Shown in pieces: positions 1 through 10,519 of a DNA stretch of 64,000 bases. The DNA comes from Gnetum montanum. Taxonomy: Eukaryota > Streptophyta > Gnetopsida > Gnetales > Gnetaceae. Location of the stretch: the NCBI GenBank assembly GCA_015680685.1, contig MNCI01003573.1, positions 865,107 to 929,106 of the forward strand, in the 5' to 3' direction. Numbering within the stretch: position 1 is the stretch's first letter; each line of letters begins with the position of its first letter. The notes beneath the pieces were generated by a model that was not told the DNA's origin, made no database searches, and saw only the letters and a list, made by a program, of their open reading frames with translations. Position numbers and translations under genes: made by a program.

Positions 1-354
1 TGCAAGGTTTATCCACAAAGCTCATCTTTATTGCCGTACACAACTTGCGTTCAGGTACAAAGCTGCTCAAATAATGATCCGTTCACTTGGGGACTCCTAC
101 TGCAGGCACATGGAAAATATTCCATCTCTGGAGTGATCAAACTACCAGAGTTTCCCTACTTTAAGCCTAGGATGAGAAATGAGGGGAGTGCTGCCTCTTA
201 TTTATAGATTTGATGACGAACCGCGATATCATGTACGTGATATCGCAGGGGACGATGCAATATCGCGTATGCGATATCACATGGGATGCGATATCGTGAC
301 AGCCGCAATATCACATATATGATATCACAGTGCATGCGATATCACGTCTCATCA
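1..354 (-). repeat. Element A 3' LTR (partial)
   Basis: Matches the right part of the 5' LTR at 6378-6596. On the minus strand it begins TGATGAGACG at 354. A TATA-like box (CTATAAATAA read on minus) lies at 198-207. Between LTR start and TATA there are eight GATATC-type words (six exact, two AATATC), many paired as palindromes. The rest of the LTR lies beyond the left window edge. Confidence 0.9.
219..354 (-). promoter_or_regulatory. GATATC palindrome array in U3 of element A 3' LTR
   Basis: Eight GATATC/AATATC words occur in about 125 bases directly upstream (in transcription sense) of the TATA-like box at 198-207. Example: GCGATATCATGTACGTGATA is one arm pair. The matching 5' LTR holds six such words. 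Position in U3 suggests an enhancer or silencer array; function is inferred. Confidence 0.6.
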
Positions 355-370
355 TACCCCCATGACTGAA
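355..370 (-). other. Element A polypurine-like tract
   Basis: Minus-strand AGTCATGGGGGTA precedes the LTR start TGATGA. The identical context (ATTCAGTCATGGGGGTA) precedes element C's 3' LTR at 31808-31822, so this is the family's plus-strand priming tract. Confidence 0.75.
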
Positions 371-2350
371 TGAAAACTCATCCTCAAGTTCCTTACAATA
401 ATATCGAGAAGGTATGGAATTATTGAGGGGAATGGCACTAATGGGATGACATGTGAACGGATCATTATTACAAGACTTGAAAAAATTGGTGTTCATGACA
501 ACAAGGATGAACACCTTATTACAATAACATCAGGCCTTAGTTGGCAGCTAAGAAAGAGAGAGAGAAAGAAGTGTTGCTGCTGCCAACGCCAAGATTGCAC
601 CTTTGTTGTCCATCTATAAGCGCGTCATCGATCTTGTTCCTTGCATAGCTGCTTCAACACTGCTCCATTCCAAATGTTTGCTCCAAATCCAATCCGTTGT
701 TGTATGTCTACCATTTGCATACACAACACAATCATATATTAGCAAGGGTAAATGAATCATCATGTAATTAATACCTTACTTTAGTGTAGGTCCATTGGCT
801 AGGTTGTGGTATGGTTGATATGGATCTGGGAATATATTAGTGATGGCTATTGAAGGTGTAGGGGTTAGGAAGAAAATCAAAAATTTTGGGGCTAGGAGAA
901 AATTCAAAAAATCAGGCCCCGTACCCCCATGACTAATAGCGAACCTCCGGTAGCGTTAGAATGGAGAAAGAAAAGGAGTAAGAAAGATAGATAAAAAGGG
1001 ACAACGGTAACGCCAATAGAGTGGATGTCAAGATGGAAATGAACAAAATGAAATTAATTGCAAAAATGTTAGGGGAAAGAAGTTAACGGATGCTCCAAAT
1101 AGGAATGTCAGTGGGTCCTCCCCAAAGCAGGCTCATGCCCTTAATGCCCTAACAAACCCACATTCAAAGAGTCCGTAGGCTCCAGGAATGTTAGTTAGAA
1201 CAAGAGTTAAAGTCTTAACCATAAGAATTTAATAAAAAGAAAACAATGCATTAACCAAAATATATATACTAATGATACAACCGGCAATGAGGTGAACAAT
1301 GGAGAGAAGGAGGGAGAGAAAAGAATGGAATGGAATCCCAAGAACAAGGTGGTGTACAACCCCTTGTGTATTTTATGATTAATGTGACTTAGCAATTCTC
1401 ATTCCAACTCTGGCCTCAAACCAACCACATTCAGTGAATTCGCATCAATGCATTTGGTTAAACCATCCACTTGGACAACAAGAATGCACTCCCCAAGAGC
1501 CACCACCATACCAATGAAACAAAGGAGAGAATGGAAAGCGAGAAGGGTCTTAGTTAGAGGGAACACTTTGGGTTCCATAACCAGTGCTTGTAGCCCAAGT
1601 TTATTCATCTAAGGGGCATGCTTTGAATTCTTACTTTGTTGTTTGTTTTTTTTTGTGTGTGTTTTTTGTTTTTATGCATGAGAACCACACCATGCAAAGA
1701 CTTCTTATTTTTATTATCTCAGCTTCTGATAATTGGGTAACATCGGAATGGCAAGAAAACTCAAGAAGAAACATTCAAGCACCCAAGACAATGACCAACA
1801 AAAAAGCATCAAGTTCTCTTGAAGTCACACGCTTTTCAATCTGTGAGTCCTTTCTTAGTTTGAGAAATGCCCTATCACTGATTCGTTAAAGTTCTTATTA
1901 AAAAGGAGACTATACATTTCCAATTTGAGAGAGACCATAGAGTGTTATGGAAGGATGGAAGAAGTGAACTCATTGCTTGCCATATCAAAAGAGACATACC
2001 TTAGTATCAACATTGTGACTTAAAGGTAAAAACCAAACATTAGCAATCAATATGAAAATAGTTCATACCATCAGTCCGAAAACTTATTGGGTGACAAACT
2101 TACATGGTGAAACACACACACACACACAAAAATTGGAAAATTATAATGATGCTGTAAAACAAAAACTAGAAAAGTTAAAGAAATTTGTAAAACAAAAATT
2201 AGAAAAGTTGAAAGAAATTTGTAAAACAAAAACTAGAAAAGTTAAAGAAATTTGTAAAAAAAAAATAGAAAAAGTTAAAGAAATTGGTAAAACAAAAATG
2301 TTGTAAAAAAAAGTGTAAAACAAAAATTGAAAAAGAACTGGGGGCCCCAT
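371..2350 (-). other. Element A long 3' untranslated region
   Basis: No supported coding frame. Conserved blocks are shared with element B (32663-34740) and element F (54843-57000): a block at 370-530, one at 760-830, one at 1080-1190 (contains GTGGGTCCTCCCCAAAG), one at 1570-1700 with a stem-loop, and a 33-bp tandem block at 2155-2335. Conservation in three elements shows that this is part of the element and not captured host DNA. Confidence 0.7.
2155..2335 (-). repeat. 33-34 bp tandem repeat in element A 3' UTR
   Basis: About four units starting gtaaaacaaaaactagaaaa, then shorter broken units. The period is a multiple of three, so long frames appear on both strands (Lys-rich on plus, Phe-rich on minus); these are by-products of the repeat. 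Less repetitive equivalents occur in B (about 34540-34690) and F (about 56690-56850). Confidence 0.8.
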
Positions 2351-2354
2351 ATGA

Positions 2355-3060
2355 TCAGCATAAGTGGCCATCTCCCCCATGACTGAGTGAAAAGGGAGAG
2401 ATCTGAAATAATGAGCGCCTATTTGAGTTTCTTAAAAGTGTCCAACTTCTCCCAAATGATGATCTTAGATTAAGGGGTGGAAGTTGGCGATGCTCATATT
2501 CCAATGTATCTATGCCTTCGTTGTTGGCATGGGTTTCCTCAATTCGTTCCATGCATATTTTTTTGCTCCTTTTAGTAGTTGTCAACCACGAGGTGTCTAC
2601 TACTGGTTGTGTGGTTGCTACATACAGGCATCTTTCTTGGGCACACCTATTACATGGAGGCATTTCCTCCATGTCATCACTCGATGAATCACTGTATGTG
2701 ATCCATGGAACTTTCCTCTTCTCGATCTTTTCAGATATGTTTATCTTAGAGATTTCCAAGGAAAGATCGCGGATCCTAAGGCATGCGTCTACTATACTAA
2801 GCCATGTCCTTCCAATTATAATTGGGAAGTCTCCTTCGTTGTTGTTCATTTCAATCACCAGAAAATCAACTAGATAAGACCAACCACATACAGTGATAAT
2901 GATGTCCTCCACCAATCCCAAGGGAATGGTGATGGACTGGTTTGCCAGCTCTAGTTGAATGTTACTCTTCTTAAGTTGGGGCAAGTTTCAGGCGTGATAC
3001 ATCTCTCGTGAAATTAAGTTGAATTCAAAACTTGAGTCAAGAAGAGCCCTATGTGGTTCA
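2355..3060 (-). pseudogene. Element A retroviral-type aspartic protease fused to integrase tail (pol deleted)
   Basis: A 209-codon open frame (2984-2355), with its upstream part closed by a stop near 2988. The region upstream reads ALLDSSFEFNLIS, the protease active-site loop, where plant Athila-type elements usually have D-L-G or D-S-G; the Gly here is Ser. Then follow LELANQSITIPLGLVEDI, DFLVIE and PIIIGRTWL, the typical flap and ILGR-type strand of plant gypsy proteases. The last about 60 residues end in FSLSHGGDGHLC, which matches FQLSCGGYGHPC after the integrase of element F. RT, RNase H and integrase are therefore missing between about 2425 and 2570, yet the frame stays open. Protease would process Gag in the virus-like particle. 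Probably inactive now. Confidence 0.8.
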
Positions 3061-3179
3061 TTTCTGATGATCTGTAAATAGATTAAGGGACTCCCAGGGT
3101 TAGTTAGTTTCCTAGGAAGGTGGTCCACCTTGATCCAGTCAGTTATGGTATGCGTTAACATAACCATATGTGTTAAGCT

Positions 3180-5630
3180 CTAATTTTGGATGGAAGGGTG
3201 CTCCAAAGTGTTAGATGGTGGAGGAGTGTACATGGCCCCAACTGCTTGTTGTTGCAAACATTTTTCTGGGCTTTTGGTTCTAAAGTAAGGTCTTCTCTTT
3301 TTATAGTTGTTAGAACCAGTAGCAGGTTGGATATTTACAACTCTCACAGCGTGACGTTGCTATGGTTGAGGAGGAAGTTCCCCTTGCATTGTTGAAGTAG
3401 GAGGTGTTATGGGAACTACTTGTGGTGGAAGAGGTGTGGATGGATTAGGAGGATGGTGTGGATATGGAGTGTCTCCTAGAGGAGAAGGAGTCCTTCTGAA
3501 GTACTCCCAAATTTGATAGTGACGGTTGGGGGTTGTGTGACTCATAGAGTCACTTGGAGAAATTGGATGCTGCAAATAATATCCATAAAGGTCAGGCTGC
3601 CGGTAAGGGTATTGATGTTTCAGTGATGGCATCCCCCATGACTATGGGTATTGCCACTACTGATGCTGTCTGATGGGCTGTGGTGGAGTTCAACTTGGAT
3701 AATACGTTAGTGGTTGCTGGAACTGCCTTGGGTTACCTTGTGGATAAGGTAACCTTCGGGGTGTTTGCCATTGGTTGAGTCTTGGATTAAGCGCAAACAC
3801 CCCAAAATCCTATAGATGTGAGATGATGGGACAACATCCTATGTCAGAGTCCTCAGCCACATCGGAGTTAGTGATTTTTCCCTTACCCTTGTTATGTGTA
3901 GGGCCTAAATCTCTCCACTTTTTCTTACCTTTGTCACTACTTTGTTCTACCTTAGAATCTTCTACAATTTTTAAGATAGTTTTAATTTTAGAGTCTAAGG
4001 AACTCCATACGTCATCTACCTTAGCCACTATTTCTGTTGTTAATTTTTGGATCGGCAAGGTTTTCCGGTTCACCAACTCTTTGATTAGTGACTCATCCTC
4101 TTCATCACAAAATTTCACTCCCTTCTTTCGAAAGGAGGGATTGTGGTTGTACTCTTCTACACTTTCCCTTTTTTTTAGCTCACCCTCTTCTTTTGCTACT
4201 TACTCCAACAAGCTACGTACTTCATGGGCTCTAAGTTGTGAGAGTCTCCCTTGGGTATAAGTTCCAAGGGTTCTTCTAGTTTCATGCCTTAGCCCATTGA
4301 CGATGTGGTGAAGTTGATCCTGCTGAGCGTACCCATGGCCTAGGCAATGATGTAACAATGTGTAGTAGCAGGTCATGGTAGCATCCAAAGGTTCATGTAT
4401 GCCTTTCTTCCAGCCTTGGATCTCCTTATGCAAATTGGACACTCTGGAGTACATTTGACACTTTTCATTGAACATTTCCAGCATCGTACTCCACCTCCTG
4501 ATGGTTTCTGGTTCTAAGGACCGGTACTAGCTCTCTTCTTCCTTGGTGAGTGTCCTTGGGAACAACCTAAGTTTTTGCCACTCATTTTCTATATTTTACA
4601 AGGCATAGGCATCATGGAATGCCCGTCAATGATTTTGCAGATCAGCATTATATCCCCCTTCAAATTGTGGGATGTTGTTCATGTCTAATCATTTGATCTG
4701 ACTATCCTTTAAATGCCTTGTGGGAATCCTAACTGTCTCCATTATGTTAAGCATACTTCGGGTTGTGAGTAGGGGCTCATCATGATTGTCTCTTTCATGA
4801 TGCCTATGATGTCTGCGGTGTTCCATACTCTCCCTACTCCTTTCCCTTGTCCTCTCTCTCGACTTTCCCATCAAGGTCTTTTGTCCTTTTTACTTTTATC
4901 CTCACCTTTATGTTCATGGTGGCTGCACCTAGATGTGGAAGGAGAGGATGAGTGATGTGAAGAAGGGGAAGAAGAAGGGGAACCATCGCCATGACGATGT
5001 TTCTTGCCTTCTCTTCAGCTGCTATAGCCCTGATCGTGGTGACGATCTAAGTGCCCATCCTTAGCATAAGTGGTTGTTCCCTCTATGAATAGTTGGTGTT
5101 CACGGGCATCAGAACCAGGGATATGTATCGTTGATCGTCGTTCTGATACCCAACCTCCTCATCATCATTAGGAGGAGGAACATCTTTTTCCAAAGAACCC
5201 ATGATAAGCGGTTTTTCATCTCCTATTTCGCTAAGGACATGTGGGACCTTGCCCTTCAACAGTGTATGTTGACTGTCCTACCTTAAGTCCCTCATACGTT
5301 GGGCATCTGTGGGATAATAATCCCTCATGTCAAAGTCTTCCACAATGTATTCAGCATATAGTTCAGTCATGCCTATCTATGCCAAGGCATGGAAAAGCAT
5401 GTGAGAGATTGATCAATCTGGGGGTAACACAATGTTACCTTGCAAATCTCTCCACTGTAGCTATTTGTCCTGATGGAGAATAAAAGTAAAATCTAGAATA
5501 TACTCATCGGGATGAGTATAAACTATCCTGTATTATTTATGACTTGGCTGATTTTGGTTATGTTTTTTATCTTGCTGACTGTCTCGTGTGTGGTCCTTAG
5601 GTGGTGAGTTGTTCTTATGAGAAGAAGGAA
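3180..5630 (-). pseudogene. Element A Gag polyprotein (stop-riddled)
   Basis: Order on minus: an N-terminal part shared with B and F (words such as HPDEYI and FTFILHQD), its start ATG apparently changed to ATT near 5622; an Arg/His/Ser-rich linker (4874-4700) that resembles an RNA-binding tract; DEPLLTTRSM; the retrotrans_gag core (4684-4200, with RLFPRTLT, YRSLEPETIRRW, GLRHETRRTLGTY); a Lys-rich region (4118-3810) ending CCPIISHL, the remnant of the zinc-knuckle region; and a Pro/Tyr/Gln-rich stretch (3632-3360). Gag forms the particle and packages RNA. Several stops and indels; not functional. Confidence 0.8.
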
Positions 5631-5753
5631 TTTTTATTGGTGTGCTAATTCACCGTTATATAAAATTTTATCTTGATTAACCTGAAGGTTCGTTAAGGCT
5701 CACAACGATGTGAGTGATATCCCTTATGTTCTATTCGGTGCACAAACACTTAG

Positions 5754-5771
5754 TCCCCGGCAATGGTACCA
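5754..5771 (-). other. Element A primer-binding site
   Basis: Minus strand TGGTACCATTGCCGGGGA, one base from the LTR end. It is the plant gypsy PBS TGGCGCCGTTGCCGGGGA with few changes, the type primed by a cytoplasmic tRNA 3' end (often assigned to tRNA-Asp). Confidence 0.85.
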
Positions 5772-5772
5772 A

Positions 5773-6596
5773 TGATGAGTGACAAGGTACCCCTACACTC
5801 AACCATACAAAATGAGCGTAGCATGTGCGATCCAATCGAACTCTGCAGACTAAATGCCTAAACGCCCCATGGAACACTTGGGGTTAATCATTCGTTGTCT
5901 TCTAAGACTTACTTGTTGTTGTCACGGTGTATCGTTAAGTAAGTCTGAGGTATATGATTTTTATGGTCTTTTATGGTTTTTCTCCTATGCTATCAAGGTG
6001 AAGGGTTGAGAGAGCTAACTAACTCTAACTAGGGACTAAGTCTAAATTAACTAGCATCAGCATCNNNNNNNNNNNNNNNNNNNNNNNNNNNNNNNNNNNN
6101 NNNNNNNNNNNNNNNNNNNNNNNNNNNNNNNNNNNNNNNNNNNNNNNNNNNNNNNNNNNNNNNNNNNNNNNNNNNNNNNNNNNNNNNNNNNNNNNNNNNN
6201 NNNNNNNNNNNNNNNNNNNNNNNNNNNNNNNNNNNNNNNNNNNNNNNNNNNNNNNNNNNNNNNNNNNNNNNNNNNNNNNNNNNNNNNNNNNNNNNNNNNN
6301 NNNNNNNNNNNNNNNNNNNNNNNNNNNNNNNNNNNNNNNNNNNNNNNNNNNNNNNNNNNNNNNNNNNNNNNNNNNNNGGCACATGGAAAATATTCTATCT
6401 CTGGAGTGATCAAACTGCCAAAGTTTTCCTACTTTAAGCCTAGGATGAGAAATGAGAGGAGTGCCACCTCTTATTTATAGATTTGGTGGAGGACCACAAT
6501 ATCGCATATGCAATATCGCAAGGGACAACTCGATATCGCGACAGCTGTGATATCGTGTACGTGATATTGCAATGCATGCGATATCGTGTCTCATCA
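5773..6596 (-). repeat. Element A 5' LTR, with an assembly gap
   Basis: Ends next to the PBS with TG (minus CA) at 5773 and starts at 6596. Minus strand TATA-like box at 6471-6480. Six GATATC-type words lie at about 6495-6590, two fewer than in the 3' LTR. A run of 313 N at 6065-6377 interrupts it. Length 824 including the gap, near the 835-887 of elements B and C. Confidence 0.88.
6065..6377. other. Assembly gap (N run)
   Basis: 313 undetermined bases within the element A 5' LTR. Frames crossing it are artefacts. Comparison with LTRs of similar length suggests the true gap is close to its stated size. Confidence 0.98.
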
Positions 6597-6664
6597 AAAT
6601 GGAAGGTTGTGGGTTCAAACCCCCCCACCCCCCCATATAATAAAAATAAAAATAAATTAAATTA
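6597..6664 (+). repeat. Remnant of a tRNA-derived SINE, cut by element A
   Basis: Begins exactly at the right end of element A. GGTTGTGGGTTCAAACCC is a Pol III B-box-like word, followed by a C-rich run and an A-rich tail (ATAATAAAAATAAAAATAAA). The A-box half is absent and would lie on the other side of element A, outside this window. A similar B-box, C-rich, AAATAAAA order occurs in the SINE near 53.8 kb. Confidence 0.5.
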
Positions 6665-7043
6665 ACAATCATTCAGTTGGTGATGTAGCCTTGCATAGGG
6701 CCACACTAGCCCTATCAGGGCAACACTATTGTCTTTGCGCCACTACTCTACTTCATCGTCTCCTCTCCACCGATCATTGCTAGACATGTTGCCACCTTCC
6801 TTCATGGGCCTCTACCATCCTGTGTTGCTTTCTACCATGTTGCCTTCCATACACACTACCACCATTAACTTCTATTCCACCACTATGAAATTGACAAAAG
6901 CCCTCTTAGCATTTTTCATTGTTTACTACCTCTTGCACATGTTGTGTCTACCATGTGCCATGTTCTTCCATATCTACCTTCTACATGTGTCCTCGACCAC
7001 CTTTCACATTGCTTGCTATCTAATGGCACTAAAAATCATTGCC
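6665..7043. other. No supported gene
   Basis: A plus-strand frame is open at 6729-7124 but its His/Thr/Ser/Leu-rich translation resembles no family I know, and it runs into the minisatellite. Treated as chance. Confidence 0.5.
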
Positions 7044-7265
7044 ACATCCAATGATCGATGGACACCAATGGCACCGTGGATTATCACCACCTCCAATGTT
7101 CCTCAAACACTGATAGTATCGTAGATCATCACCACCTCTAGCATTCTATGAACACTAATAGTGCCATGAATCATCATCACCTTTGATGCTCCATGAACAC
7201 TAATAGTGTCATGGATCATTTCCACCTCCAGTTCTCTATGAACACTGATGGCACCATAGATCATC
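7044..7265 (+). repeat. 45-bp minisatellite
   Basis: About five diverged units with core AACACTGATAGTATCGTAGA, then TCATCACCACCTC and a CTATG or CCATG end. Unit length 45 (15 codons), so a frame can pass through several units. Confidence 0.75.
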
Positions 7266-8590
7266 CCCATCCTTGACTAATGAATCATATTTTGTAGGGC
7301 TCCAATATTGGATAGAGCCTTTTCTTTCCTTTTTTTAGCAGGATCTAAACATGAAAACCTCATAAAAATTTTAAAACCAAGAAAATCCATAAAAATTTTA
7401 AAACATAAAATAGATAAAAATATGTTTTCCTTTGTATAACACAAGACCTTCCATGGCCTAAAGCTAGCAAAAGTCTATGGGCCCATGATGGCCTAAAACT
7501 AGAAAGGATGTATGACCTGCTACGACCTTAAACTAGTAATATGGCCCACCATGGCGTAAAACTAGCAAACAATATTACAACTTATGTGCATTTTAGCCTA
7601 CAACCTTATAGCTATTTTTAACATTTATAGCCAAATCAGCCAACATAGCCATAGATAATTATAATATGGACCATGAAACCATAGTAAGATCATATCACCA
7701 AAACAATATAACCAAAACTAGATATCTTGAAGCATCCATGTTGGGGGAAGCCTGAGTCACACTGGGAAACGTAGCCCCAACATGAGAGAGCTATCTTACC
7801 ACTTTTGACAACATGTTGACACACCTAGAAGTCAAAAACTTAGTTTGGTAAAGCCTAAGACCTCATAGCCCTAACTTGATAGCCTTTTGACCTTATTTTG
7901 GCCCTTAACATCCACAAGACCCCCTCACCCACACTAGAGTAATGCTGCTTAATGTGACTTAAAGGATATAACCATGAATTGCCTCAAAAAACTATCAAAC
8001 TAAATCAATTTTGATCAAAATTGCAAGTAGCACTTCCAGCAATCCCAAAAGCTTGAAAACTTGGTCAATTTTCTCCTAAAGCCATCCCAAGATCAAAAAG
8101 CAAGAGTGCATACCTTGATTCACATTGGAGGCATGTTGGCCAGCATGGGCACAACTCCCAACATGATTTAATACTTGAAACTCTCTTAAAATAGTCTCAA
8201 AACTCAACTTGGAAGCCCATAGTTGCTAAACCCTAGCTTCAACTACAAATTGACCCTATCCTAACCTAGATTTGGATCTTCCATGTTGAACCCCCCCTTC
8301 CATCCATGCTGGAGCCACACTGCCTAGCATGGCTCAGGGAGGATATAACCCCAAGACCTACTTTTCCACCAACTTTAACCTCCAAAGAGACCAATTCCAA
8401 TTGATATGGCCTTGTGCTACCTTGGGAAGACCCTAGAATCTCAGTTTTGACTCGCTAGATGTCATAAAACTCATTTTCCTTAGTATCCATGTTGGGGCCT
8501 GTTGGTACATTTTGGCTATTTAATGGAATAGGCTTTATGAAATATATTATATCCTTCTTTTTATGAATACATATGCTATTTTTCAAGGGA
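7266..8590. other. Decayed repeat DNA, possibly Tat-element UTR or LTR
   Basis: No coding frame. At 7440-7570 the phrase GGCCTAAAACTAGCAA and variants recur, as in element D (26600-27120) and near 43290. At 7740-8340 there are several CCATGTTGG / CCAACATG words. Likely an old, unrecognisable Tat-type fragment; this is inference. Confidence 0.4.
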
Positions 8591-8594
8591 AAAG

Positions 8595-9620
8595 CGGGCT
8601 TAGAAACAATGTAGTGAATTGTATCTATTGATGTACTTGGGAAAACATAGTGAAGCACAATATGCATTGGTTCTAGAAATTGTTGAGAAGGGCATGATCA
8701 TCTCTATTCCTAAGTATGATCTTATAAGGTTTATTAATATAAAGGATAAAAATGGAAATGTTATATTGCTATTGCAAAAGGACAATCAAGCACATGATTG
8801 TGATGAAAAAGCAGCAATCCATGAAACAATGGGTGATATGAAGTAACACTTCATCAATGCAATCTCTGTTTTCGCACATTCAGAAACATTGTCATTAACT
8901 TTGGATCAACTAGTAAATGCTAATGTGGATACAGCTCTTTGTGGACCATCTTGTGGACCATCATCACTGGACTTGCTAATGGCAAATCTTTGGATACCGT
9001 CAGAGAAAGAGTAGTAGCTACACAATTGGAAAAATTAGATAGCCTTGCTTGCTGCAAAAGAGGGTATTATTCATGCAGCTCTACATTATACAGTCATTAA
9101 GAACTTGATGGCTATTCTTGATCCAGTATCGTAGGGAACATTTTTTAGCTAGTTTAATAATTAAAGCCATTGGAACAAACTACGCAAGAATTGTTAGTGC
9201 TATCTATATGTTTTCTCAGATTCGATTTACACGCACAGAAAGGTAGGCATCTCCTAGAAATTATTCTCATCAACCATTTTAAAAATATAAGGAAATAATA
9301 CAGACAGGTTATTTGGTCAATTGATATTGTAGAGAAAGCAATTTTCTGTTGGAGACGCAAGCAAGTTGGTCTATGTGCTTTCAAGGCAGACGAAACAGCC
9401 GGAAATGCGGTAGTGAGCGATGGAAAAAAAGAGTTGATGAATACGAATATCTACGGGAAGGTAGGAAGAAGACTGTAGCTAGTCTTGAGAAGGCACTTGC
9501 AAGTGTGCAATCACTGGTGCCCCACCCAGAAGCAATAGATCAATACCATCGATTGGTGATGAATTCTCAGAAAATTAAGAATATAAGGGAGATCGATGAC
9601 AGTAATATTTAGGACAACTC
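8595..9620 (+). pseudogene. Degraded coding fragment of an unidentified plant gene
   Basis: Coding-like blocks appear in several plus-strand frames: 8619-8846 (VEKGMIISIPKYDLIRFINI), about 8860-9060 (LSLTLDQLVNAN; VVATQLEKLDSLACCK), about 9170-9245 (NYARIVSAIYMFSQIRFT), 9337-9460 (CWRRKQVGLCAFKADETAG) and 9463-9610 (VASLEKALASVQSLVPHPEA). The frames are broken by frameshifts (for example near 9462) and stops, and their GC is higher than that of the surroundings. The blocks look like one protein read through indels, but I do not recognise the family. Absence of visible introns would fit a processed copy or element-carried fragment. Alternative: several unrelated fragments. Confidence 0.5.
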
Positions 9621-9779
9621 GGATCAGGATACTGCTACCACAACGTTCTTTCTCAAAAAGATCCATATACATAGTTATGATGGCTTCGACATATTGTAAA
9701 GGATCAGCAACTTTCTTTTTTAAAAAAATAAACAAGATTGGCCATGGCATGGTGGGGGCGATCCTATTCCTCATATAAC

Positions 9780-10300
9780 TTCAGAAGAAGAACTAACTCT
9801 ACGAAATGTTCTGTGGAACGCCTCAGAAATTCATCAGGTGGATAAGCCTGTAAATCCGCGAGATGCGCAGTGCGTGTCTAAGGTGGAAATCCACAATAGC
9901 CCCACTGGTAAGATCGAGGAAAACAGCATCGCTGCTGCCATAGAAGCAGCTGCCTACTCCAACGACACCAGCGATTTACAGTACATATAACATTTGGTGA
10001 CAGATGGTTGCAAGCAACAGCACTACACGGCAATACCACTGGATGCAGCGATAAAATGTTCAGGAACTCATCTGCAATTCTTTCCAGCTTGCTCTGCGGC
10101 AGCGGCGGACTTACACAGCTTTGGCATAGTAGCATAGAGCAAGGTGACGTGTCATCTATCCAAACAGGCTCGTACTATGGCTATCCTTCTTCTTGCAAGA
10201 TGGACATTCCAAATGGAAAGGTTGGACCGATAATTGGCGAAGGTGGGAAAATCATTAGGTATCTTCAGCATTAGTCTAGTCATGGCAGAACAAGAATATT
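9780..10300 (+). pseudogene. FUBP/KH-domain protein fragment (pseudogene)
   Basis: In frame at 10175-10273 it reads SYYGYP, then MDIPNGKVGPIIGEGGKI and IRYLQ. This matches the start of the first KH domain of plant far-upstream-element-binding (FUBP)-like proteins (I-P-N-G-x-V-G-V-I-I-G-K-G-G-E-T-I-K-Y-L-Q). The GXXG loop is G-E-G-G; K to E there would weaken nucleic-acid binding. A stop follows YLQH directly. Upstream, 9780-9990 reads as Ala/Glu-rich coding-like sequence (EENSIAAAIEAAA) ending in a stop; its relation to the same gene is uncertain. Only a fragment of a nuclear RNA/DNA-binding protein; clearly broken. Confidence 0.65.
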
Positions 10301-10519
10301 ACTGGCTTAGTTATATTTATAATATATATCTATAAATTGGCTGAGAGAATCTTATTTGTTTATAAGTAAAAAGTTCTTTGAGTAAAAAATTTCATGACTT
10401 CTGGACGAAGAACAAGATTTAAAAACCCAAATTTTCATGTCTTCTTGACAAAGAACAAGAGTTCTGTACCTTATTTTTCTTAAGAATGGGTTTTATGTAA
10501 AAAAGTTTTTTTTTATCAA
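10301..10519. other. AT-rich spacer, nothing recognised
   Basis: Contains two copies of a near-direct repeat around GACTTCTGGACGAAGAACAA (10397) and TCTTCTTGACAAAGAACAAG (10440). No gene seen. Confidence 0.5.

Larger units (their letters stand above)
1..6596 (-). mobile_element. Element A: Athila-like LTR retrotransposon, pol-deleted, left end outside window
   Basis: Reading right to left on the minus strand: 5' LTR (5773-6596), PBS (5754-5771), gag (about 5630 to 3180), protease (about 3060-2355), long 3' UTR, polypurine-like tract at 355-370 and the start of the 3' LTR (354 down to 1, cut by the window). The two LTRs match closely over 1-354 and 6378-6596. Compared with elements B and F in this window, RT, RNase H and integrase are missing: sequence homologous to the protease end runs directly into sequence homologous to the post-integrase region (about 2340-2570). 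PBS type, protease type and gag resemble the Athila branch of Ty3/gypsy; the lineage call is inference from these marks. Confidence 0.88.

Noticed and set aside
1207-1608. Two minus-strand frames in element A's UTR
   Set aside because: Not conserved as frames in the homologous UTRs of B and F.
2052-2306. Lys-rich plus-strand frame (and the Phe-rich one on minus)
   Set aside because: Both are translations of the 33-bp tandem repeat in element A's UTR.
6025-6413. Three long frames across the N run
   Set aside because: Made of undetermined bases.
8595-9620. Naming the gene fragment (a microtubule-associated factor was considered)
   Set aside because: Sequence words did not match the family considered, so no name is given.
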